DNA from: DATFKA01 sp042095835
Lineage (GTDB): Bacteria; Bacteroidota; Bacteroidia; Chitinophagales; Saprospiraceae
Length of the DNA: 40,788 nucleotides
Direction: 5' to 3'
NCBI GenBank assembly: GCA_042095835.1
Contig: JBELML010000042.1
Coordinates: 1 to 40,788 of the forward strand
Positions 34,873 to 40,788 of the stretch are shown piece after piece (position 1 is the stretch's first letter; every line of letters starts with the position of its first letter). Position numbers and translations under genes: made by a program. The notes under the pieces were generated by a model. It did no database searches. It saw nothing but the letters and a program-made list of their open reading frames with translations, and was not told where the DNA came from.

Positions 34873-35676
34873 TTACTTTTCCCATTCCTCAAAGATAAAT
34901 TGCAAACCATGCATAAAGGAGATAGGCACTACGCTACCATGATTAGTCCCTTCGACAAGTTCAAAATGCCATCTTATCTCCTCGTGGCTAGCCCTGCCCA
35001 AACCTTCGTATAACCAGAGGGCACCTCTCATGACACGAGTAGACTCCGAACCTACAGAATAGTAAAATTGGTTCTTGAGTCCCTTGGTGTTTTGTATTTT
35101 TTCTTTGAATGCCGATTCAAGGTAGTCTGCGCGTTGTGCAATAGATGGACTCAACAGTAGGTAGTCATCAAAATCATCCGGATTCTTCATAAAACAATGA
35201 ATACCAAATAGACCTCCAAAGGAATGCCCCATAAAAATCCTACGATCACTGGTGCGGTAGCGGGCATCAATGACTTTGAATAAATCTTGGGTGATAAAGG
35301 CATGAAAAGCATCGGCTCCGCCACTTTCTGAGCGTCCTTGTACGGGAATGGGGGTCAGATCTCTACCCCATTGCATATTGGCGACTCCAACAACGATCAT
35401 GGATGGAATTTGCCCCGAAAGGGACATCGCGTTGGCCATCCCACTGGCGGCCTGCACTTTATGAATATCTCCATAGAAAAGGTAAAGACAAGGATAGTTT
35501 TTATCCCCTTTTTCGTAACCTCTAGGTAAGGTTACAGAAACTTGGTAGTTGGTTTCATTATGATCCGAATAAAGGCTAAAAAACGCTCCCGTAGGGGTTT
35601 GTTGGATATTTTCTTGAGCATTGGAAGTAGAAAAACTTACTAGAAGTAGTAAAAAGGCAGTGGTATATTTCAGCAT
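34873..35676 (-). CDS. Secreted alpha/beta-hydrolase esterase (esterase D/enterochelin esterase-like)
   Basis: Exported serine hydrolase of 267 aa. Signal peptide 1-21 (SFSTSNAQ). The fold and motifs fit the putative esterase family (esterase D, IroE/Fes-like): VTLPRGYEKGDKNYPCLYLFYGD near 48-70, the oxyanion region, nucleophile elbow MGHSFGGLFG with S152, and catalytic H246 in EGTNHGSVVP; the acid is probably E211 in VGSESTRV. Length is normal for the family. It converges with the EutBC gene and has its own upstream region containing an R3 element. Substrate cannot be inferred; siderophore ester hydrolysis is possible but unsupported. Confidence 0.88.
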   Translation of the reverse strand: MLKYTTAFLLLLVSFSTSNAQENIQQTPTGAFFSLYSDHNETNYQVSVTLPRGYEKGDKNYPCLYLFYGDIHKVQAASGMANAMSLSGQIPSMIVVGVANMQWGRDLTPIPVQGRSESGGADAFHAFITQDLFKVIDARYRTSDRRIFMGHSFGGLFGIHCFMKNPDDFDDYLLLSPSIAQRADYLESAFKEKIQNTKGLKNQFYYSVGSESTRVMRGALWLYEGLGRASHEEIRWHFELVEGTNHGSVVPISFMHGLQFIFEEWEK

Positions 35677-36263
35677 TAGTGTGGTGTAATATTTGATTCG
35701 AGATTAAGGACACCATCGATTTAGAAAAGTTGCAGTAGTAATGAGCCAGCCTTGTACACGTACTTATCTTGTTATTTTAGAGTTATTCCTGACCTATAGC
35801 AAGAAAATTTTCTCTTACACTAGAGTTTATGTAAGTTAGTTTTGTATAGAGAATCAATTAAGATTTTTGAACAGATCAAGAAACACGCGGAGCCTAATAG
35901 CCATAGCTATTATGGCGAGCATGTGCCGCAGAGCTGTGCAAAAAGATTTTTTAGGCTCATACGAAATTGATTTACATAAACTCTACTGTATCGAGACTCC
36001 TTGGAGCACAAGAAAGCGATTTAGTCGTGGCAAAAGACTCTTCTATATCTCTGCTAGATTATTGAGCCACTTGAGGTAAATTCAGATCATTTTGGTTATT
36101 TTGGTGCCAATCAGTAGGAGACGTTTACCAAAGTAGTCGAATTCCTTAAGCATACTGGACGCAAAAAAAATAAGCCCAACATTAAATTTACTATAAAATA
36201 AACAGGAGTAACCTCCTGTATTAAGAAAATCAATAATACTTCTGAATTCAAAACCACCCAACT
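35677..36263. other. Divergent intergenic region with R3 element
   Basis: About 0.6 kb without a supported gene. It contains R3 copy B (35821-35985). A 70-codon plus-strand open frame at 35867-36079 overlaps the repeat and has no protein character. Nothing further was recognised between 35986 and 36263. Confidence 0.5.
35821..35985 (-). repeat. R3 element copy B, 165-bp MITE-like repeat in inverse orientation
   Basis: The ends are perfect 14-bp inverted repeats, TAGAGTTTATGTAA and TTACATAAACTCTA. The centre has GAGCCTAATAGCCATAGCTA, the reverse of the copy A centre with one changed base. It aligns with copy A only after reverse complementing. Length differs by one base. No coding capacity. 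Confidence 0.8.
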
Positions 36264-37241
36264 ATGGCAATAGCCAACCAGCAACCCGTAAAGTCTCCTT
36301 TTCCAGCTAAAAGTACAGGACAAGAAGTCCTGGCAGACATTGATTTACAAGGTAAAACCGCTATCGTCACCGGTGGTTACAGTGGTATCGGACTCGAAAC
36401 AAGCAAAGCTTTGGCCGCTAAAGGTGTCAAAGTCATCGTTCCTGTACGGTCTGAAGAAAAAGCTCAAAAAAATCTAGCTGGTCTCAAAGGTGATATCCAA
36501 ACGGCCTATATGGATTTGAGTGATCTTGCTTCTGTACAAGCTTTTGCCAATCGTATGGTAGCAGAACTCGACCAACTTGATCTGCTCATCAATAATGCGG
36601 GCATCATGGCTAATCCTGAAAGTCGAGTCGGTCCAGGTTGGGAATCTCAATTTGGTATTAACCATATGGGCCATTTTAGCTTAACCAAAGCCTTGATGCC
36701 TCTTCTAGAGAAGACGCCAGGTACTAGGGTCATCTGCCTCAGCTCTACTGCGCATAAAATGGGTGGGATTCGCTGGGAGGATATTCACTATAAAAAGGAG
36801 CCTTATCATAAATGGCAAGCCTACGGCCAATCCAAGTCTGCCAATGCCTTATTCGCCAATGCACTTTCGCGTCGTTTGAAACCCACTGGAGGACTGGCTT
36901 TTGCGGTACATCCTGGAGGAATCTTTACGCCTTTACAACGTCACCTCCCTAAAGAAGAAATGGTGGCCCTCGGTTGGATAGAAGCAGATGGCAGCCCAAC
37001 GGCCCTCGCTAAAGAAGGCTTCAAAACACCCGAGCAGGGTTGCTCTACTACCCTTTGGGCAGCTACTTCTCCCCTACTCCAAGGTAAACCAGGCGTCTAT
37101 TGCGAAGACTGTAATATTGCTGCCATCACCAATCCTGATAGCCCAATGGCTAGATATTTTGGTGCTGATCCACATATCTGTGATGATGAGGCAGCCGAGC
37201 GACTCTGGAAGTTGAGCGAAGAGATGCTCAAAGCTGTTTAG
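36264..37241 (+). CDS. Short-chain dehydrogenase/reductase (retinol dehydrogenase/WWOX-like SDR)
   Basis: Cytoplasmic NAD(P)-dependent oxidoreductase of 325 aa, without signal peptide. The Rossmann cofactor loop is TGGYSGIG (36-43). VPVRSEEKA after the second strand suggests NADP(H) preference through the Arg (inference). NNAG is at 110-113, the catalytic Ser in CLSSTAH (160-161), and YGQSK gives Y187 and K191. The overall pattern matches the retinol-dehydrogenase/WW-domain-oxidoreductase-like subgroup. Substrate is unknown. It ends 7 bp from the convergent outer membrane protein gene. Confidence 0.92.
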   Translation: MAIANQQPVKSPFPAKSTGQEVLADIDLQGKTAIVTGGYSGIGLETSKALAAKGVKVIVPVRSEEKAQKNLAGLKGDIQTAYMDLSDLASVQAFANRMVAELDQLDLLINNAGIMANPESRVGPGWESQFGINHMGHFSLTKALMPLLEKTPGTRVICLSSTAHKMGGIRWEDIHYKKEPYHKWQAYGQSKSANALFANALSRRLKPTGGLAFAVHPGGIFTPLQRHLPKEEMVALGWIEADGSPTALAKEGFKTPEQGCSTTLWAATSPLLQGKPGVYCEDCNIAAITNPDSPMARYFGADPHICDDEAAERLWKLSEEMLKAV

Positions 37242-37248
37242 TGCCCTA

Positions 37249-39654
37249 TTAGCCCCGACTCACCTCTGACTCACCAGTCTTTTTATTACGAAAAGGGTTG
37301 GTCCCCATTTGACCGATTCGATAAGAGAGGGCTAATCGAAAATAATTGGTATTCCATTTATTTGTAAAGGTGATAGCGGTTTCTGCGACTCGATAATCGC
37401 CATCTGCGCGGTTGGTGTGAAAGATATCATTCGCAATGAACCGTGCTTGTAACTGGTCTTTGAAGAAGCTGCGCTCTAGCGAGCAGGTCAGATTCCAGCT
37501 ATCTTCTCGATGGATAGTGCCGTCGTATAAATCATTCTGCCACCAGAAGATCAGAGCCAATTTAAAGCCTGCCGGTAAGCGGAATTGCTGCGAAGAGTAG
37601 AAATACCAATTGATCCGTGGGGCCTCCCCCATTACTCCAAATTCTTCCTCGCTATTTTGGGTATAGGAAGCGCTCAAGGTATTATTTGAGGACCAAAGTC
37701 CCCATTCCACATTTCTACTAAGAGAACTGTACCAATTTTGCATTTGATCGTAATTAATCCTTTTCAGGATGTAGAAGCGATCATCATCGCCCCGCAAAGC
37801 CGCTCCACTCAGGGGATTGTCCACATAATTGTAGCCCAATTTGAATTGTAGACGATGGACTTGTGTATTTAATTCAAGGGCTTGTATCCTTTCGGGAATC
37901 AATAAGGGATTCCCCTGAATAGAGGTGTAGGGATCCTGATAAAGCAAGGCAGGATTAAGCGAGCGATAAGGCTGGCGGTTGATACCTGCCCGATAGCTCA
38001 GATTGAACTGGTGTTGATCATTCAACTGATAACTTAATGATGCCGTAGGAAACCAACTTAAATATCGGTCTGCAATTGATGCTGATTGCCCCGAAACCTC
38101 GACTTGGTAATCGGTATATTCAGCCCGCAGGCCTACCTGGTAGTTCCAGTTGTCTGCCCATTTTCCTTTAATAGACGAGTAGGCTGCTCCCACATACTCT
38201 TCATATCGAAAAAAATTACTCAGTCGCTCATCCTTTTCAAATAATAAAGCCTCTGTACGTACTAAAAAATCCGTCTCACTTCCGTTTTCTACATAGCTTC
38301 CTTTTCCTCCAAATTCCCATTGAAAATTGCTTGACGGTGTGTAGCTCCAATCGATTTGGGCAGCTGCAATCTGGATATTTCTTTCATCTAGGTAGAGCAA
38401 ATCACGATTGGTAGTTCTCCCATTTTCTATACTTTCCTCAAAAATTGGGTTGTTGGTATCTTCGTCCAGATGATTATACTGTGCCCCAATAAAAAGATTA
38501 GAGCCTAAGCTATCCAGCTTTTTGTAATAATTGAGGGATAATGACTGATTATTACCGATGACCGATTGAGTGGTTTCATTTTGAAATTCACTCCGACCTC
38601 CATTATCTAAAATATCGTTCCGATTATCAATACTGCCTCCCAAATCTTCGTAAACACCCGTGTAATCAACCGATAAATAGCTATCCGTATCTAAGTTGTA
38701 TTGAGCGCCTAAACTGTATCTAGATCGATGATTAAGCAAGGGGCGCCAACGGGTCTTGACTTCCGAACTGAAAAAAATGCTACTATCTCTGCGGTCACGA
38801 GTTGTCACTTTTAAGTACTCATCCCTTCCTCGCTCAAAAGAATAAGACCCCTTGATGTTAAATTTATCGCGTACCAATTGTGCTTGCAAACTAGATAGCA
38901 TCTTCGCTCCAGCATAATTTGAATACTCAACATTCTGATTCAGGATTAACTGCTCTCCTATGCTAGCTTGCTTGATCGTGTGGATATGAATCACCGCATT
39001 ACCTTCTGCATCATAGCGAGCAGATGGATTACGGATGATTTCGATGGACTCTATATTGGCTGGTAGGATGGTAGCCAACTGATTAGGTAGAATGCGTTGC
39101 CCATTCAAGAAAATTATGGCTGCCCCTTTGCCCATAATAGATAGATTACCTTCATCATCGCTGAGAATTTCTGGCGTCATCGTCAAAATTTCGCCAACCG
39201 AATTACTAGTCGCTAAAAGCGTATTCGCCACAGCTACTTCTACAGTACCATCTGCTTTTTGTCGATAGGCAGACCGCATAGCATCCACCACTACAGTGGA
39301 CATTTCCCAAGATGGTGCTTGTACCCTCATCGAAGGAATCTCAACCACACCATCTTTAGGTATTGATTGGACCAATAAGATGGTATCCCTAAATTCCATA
39401 GAAGACAGTTGGAGTAAAAAAGGAAATTGACTTACTGCTGGCACCTCATATTTTCCATCTAAGAAAAAAGTCGCCGTCACTAGACTAGAATCTTGAGGTT
39501 GCAAAATCATCGCATTACCACTAGGGAGCTCACCTGAGCTTAATACGAGAGTTCCTTTAACAACAAAGGGCTTTTCTACGCCTTGCGAGATGGCAGATTG
39601 AGCTACTAAGAAAAATGATAAAAACAGCACTACAAAGCCTCTCGTCCAATTCAT
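37249..39654 (-). CDS. TonB-dependent receptor, outer membrane beta-barrel family
   Basis: Outer-membrane protein of 801 aa. Signal peptide 1-24 (QSAISQG). An N-terminal beta-sandwich domain (~28-115) precedes the plug: NSVGEILTMTPEILSDDEGN, AAIIFLNGQRILP and IESIEIIRNPSARYDAEG. The last is a motif of the Bacteroidota outer-membrane beta-barrel family related to TonB-dependent receptors. The C-terminal ~550 residues alternate aromatic and polar residues as in a barrel. It is not a SusC protein (no SusD partner, no SusC signature). Ligand is unknown. A candidate promoter lies 24 bases upstream. Confidence 0.9.
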   Translation of the reverse strand: MNWTRGFVVLFLSFFLVAQSAISQGVEKPFVVKGTLVLSSGELPSGNAMILQPQDSSLVTATFFLDGKYEVPAVSQFPFLLQLSSMEFRDTILLVQSIPKDGVVEIPSMRVQAPSWEMSTVVVDAMRSAYRQKADGTVEVAVANTLLATSNSVGEILTMTPEILSDDEGNLSIMGKGAAIIFLNGQRILPNQLATILPANIESIEIIRNPSARYDAEGNAVIHIHTIKQASIGEQLILNQNVEYSNYAGAKMLSSLQAQLVRDKFNIKGSYSFERGRDEYLKVTTRDRRDSSIFFSSEVKTRWRPLLNHRSRYSLGAQYNLDTDSYLSVDYTGVYEDLGGSIDNRNDILDNGGRSEFQNETTQSVIGNNQSLSLNYYKKLDSLGSNLFIGAQYNHLDEDTNNPIFEESIENGRTTNRDLLYLDERNIQIAAAQIDWSYTPSSNFQWEFGGKGSYVENGSETDFLVRTEALLFEKDERLSNFFRYEEYVGAAYSSIKGKWADNWNYQVGLRAEYTDYQVEVSGQSASIADRYLSWFPTASLSYQLNDQHQFNLSYRAGINRQPYRSLNPALLYQDPYTSIQGNPLLIPERIQALELNTQVHRLQFKLGYNYVDNPLSGAALRGDDDRFYILKRINYDQMQNWYSSLSRNVEWGLWSSNNTLSASYTQNSEEEFGVMGEAPRINWYFYSSQQFRLPAGFKLALIFWWQNDLYDGTIHREDSWNLTCSLERSFFKDQLQARFIANDIFHTNRADGDYRVAETAITFTNKWNTNYFRLALSYRIGQMGTNPFRNKKTGESEVSRG

Positions 39655-39677
39655 ATTCTACAATTTTGGGTTCAGCT

Positions 39678-39711
39678 CAAATGTAGTAGCTAGAGTATGG
39701 CCTTGACCAAA
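39678..39711 (-). promoter_or_regulatory. Candidate promoter of the TonB-dependent receptor gene
   Basis: On the minus strand TACATTTG (39685-39678) fits the -7 consensus TAnnTTTG, and TTTG (39711-39708) lies 22 bases upstream, close to the usual 19-21 spacing of the -33 element. The -7 element ends 23 bases before the start codon. Confidence 0.4.
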
Positions 39712-39886
39712 TAATCGCCGAAGAAGAAGCGAGCGTCGCTACAGAATAAATAGCGGCTTTATCGACCAAAAACATTGATCTACCTTCTCTGAGGAAGTAT
39801 TGGTAGGCAGTGACCATTACTAGGAGAAAATTAGCTTTAAATTAGTTGTTCTTCAAAATAGGGTTCCAGTAGGTCAATATTGTTCT

Positions 39887-40788
39887 TTATCGATTCAGTA
39901 AAATCATCTTCTTCGTCGCTTTGAAGCTTCCGGCATGTAAAGTGTAGAAGTACACTCCATTGGCTGGCAGATCACTGGCTTTCAGTCTCAATTCGTTGTA
40001 TCCTCTGGTGAAGTCGCCTTCTTTTAAGAAGATCGTTCTGCCTTGCACATCCTTGAACTCAAGTACGCCTTCCATGGCCTCTGGTAGTTTGAAGCTGATA
40101 ATTGTTTCTGCTTCAAATGGGTTCGGATTGTTTTGGTATAATGCGTACTGGCTTTTCGTATCATGTGCTCCCACCTGTAGAGCTACCGCCAAATCTTCAA
40201 TGGGCTGGCTGCCTGCTGCGGTATAGGCTTCTGCTGCGGTGTATCTACTTGTGATGCCGATGGCTTCACTCAAGTTTACATCTGCCTGTGCTCTGATCGT
40301 GAGGGAGAATAAGACCTCGCCTTGATCATCCACTTTGTTGTCATAACTAGTGGTGATCACGTTCTCCTCTAGGAAGACTCCGAAATTGTCGGCCTTGGCT
40401 CTACCTTCGATCAAGTTCACCATACTGGCTTTGTCTTGTGCCAGCTCTAGGGTGAATTGGTAGCCTGCAATATCTTGTAGGTTCGCCTTGAAGCTTAGCG
40501 TATAGACATTGCCCTGCTTCATCTCCACTTCCTCCGTTGTGATCTCCAGTACATCCCTGAGTGATCTTGGTGCTAGGTTCTGTGTATCATTGGCTTTGGC
40601 CGAGCCGTTCACATCACCAATCTTGATGCCCACAAAGTTGGCCAGCTCTTCTCCTTCCAGGTTGTTGATATTCACCAGTTCTGGGAAGCTTTCCTGCCAT
40701 GGATTCAGGCTATTGGGGAAGCTGTAGGCTGCATCCACAAAGCGCCAGCTCGTATTGTTCGAGAACTCTGTATCGATGTTCAAGATCA
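39887..40788 (-). CDS. C-terminal part of a T9SS cargo protein with cohesin/dockerin-like modules (partial)
   Basis: The frame stays open to the right edge (…ILNIDTEF), so the Met near 40783 is internal and the gene begins outside the window. About 300 residues are visible. First comes a segment WRFVDAAYSFPNSLNPWQES then FVGIKIGDVNG, closely paralogous to WTFVDATYNFQNPTNP and FIGMKLGDVNN in the 1561-aa cargo. A cohesin-like beta domain follows (YTLSFKANLQDIAGYQFTLE), then a type A sorting domain (NNPNPFEAETIISF, ending KKMILLNR). It is therefore a second member of the same modular surface-protein family, exported by T9SS. Full domain content and binding role cannot be seen. Confidence 0.9.
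   Translation of the reverse strand, partial: ILNIDTEFSNNTSWRFVDAAYSFPNSLNPWQESFPELVNINNLEGEELANFVGIKIGDVNGSAKANDTQNLAPRSLRDVLEITTEEVEMKQGNVYTLSFKANLQDIAGYQFTLELAQDKASMVNLIEGRAKADNFGVFLEENVITTSYDNKVDDQGEVLFSLTIRAQADVNLSEAIGITSRYTAAEAYTAAGSQPIEDLAVALQVGAHDTKSQYALYQNNPNPFEAETIISFKLPEAMEGVLEFKDVQGRTIFLKEGDFTRGYNELRLKASDLPANGVYFYTLHAGSFKATKKMILLNR

Noticed and set aside
35867..36079. 70-aa plus-strand open frame
   Set aside because: It overlaps the R3 element and has no family-like features.
40700..40783. Met near 40783 as start of the right-edge gene
   Set aside because: The frame continues open to the window end, and alignment with the paralogous cargo shows missing upstream domains.

Overview
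This window reads as a chromosomal segment of a marine or aquatic Bacteroidota, most likely of the Saprospiria type (Lewinella/Haliscomenobacter-like). The evidence is a SusC/SusD pair, type IX secretion (T9SS) C-terminal sorting domains, many signal peptides ending in a Bacteroidota-style AQ, a second TonB-dependent receptor, a few TAnnTTTG-type -7 promoter elements and almost no Shine-Dalgarno sequences. The species assignment is inference. No rRNA, tRNA, CRISPR array, transposase or integrase was found. Almost all encoded proteins carry export signals, so this is a cell-envelope and secretome neighbourhood.

Layout: (1) 1-3786, an M14-like aspartoacylase/succinylglutamate desuccinylase, then a Rieske oxygenase and a DUF3089 lipoprotein 40 bp apart. 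(2) 3980-8890, a large exported tricorn-type protease closed by a strong terminator, then a membrane protein of unknown function. (3) 8981-20771, a region rich in phosphoester enzymes: a calcineurin-like phosphoesterase (-), divergent from SusC-SusD-PI-PLC-like (+), which converge on a PhoX-like Tat lipoprotein (-); a PHP/CehA-like lipoprotein (-) follows. I infer a possible organophosphate or phospholipid acquisition locus. (4) 21438-31471, a DUF4440 protein, then a minus-strand run: a 1561-aa T9SS cargo with beta-helix, Ig/PKD, cohesin and dockerin-like parts, a 1014-aa tail-fibre-like exported protein, and an Arg/Ser-rich repeat protein. (5) 32377-35676, a natural EutB-EutC fusion (adenosylcobalamin-dependent ethanolamine ammonia-lyase) that carries a twin-arginine/lipobox leader, convergent with a secreted esterase. 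(6) 36264-40788, an SDR oxidoreductase, a TonB-dependent outer membrane protein, and the C-terminal part of a second T9SS cargo that runs off the right edge.

The longer intergenic regions are not empty. Three dispersed short repeat families were found by eye. Family R1 has copies at 1-120, 8892-8985 and 32135-32280. Family R2, with inverted termini beginning GAAGTTGTTTAA, has direct copies at 10702-10927 and 19093-19288 that bracket the SusCD/PI-PLC/PhoX block. Family R3, about 165 bp with perfect 14-bp inverted ends, has copies in opposite orientation at 31835-32000 and 35821-35985 that bracket the EutBC-esterase block.

The most unusual items are the predicted exported EutBC fusion, the MITE-like repeats bracketing gene blocks, the hairpin just upstream of susC, and the large modular surface proteins.
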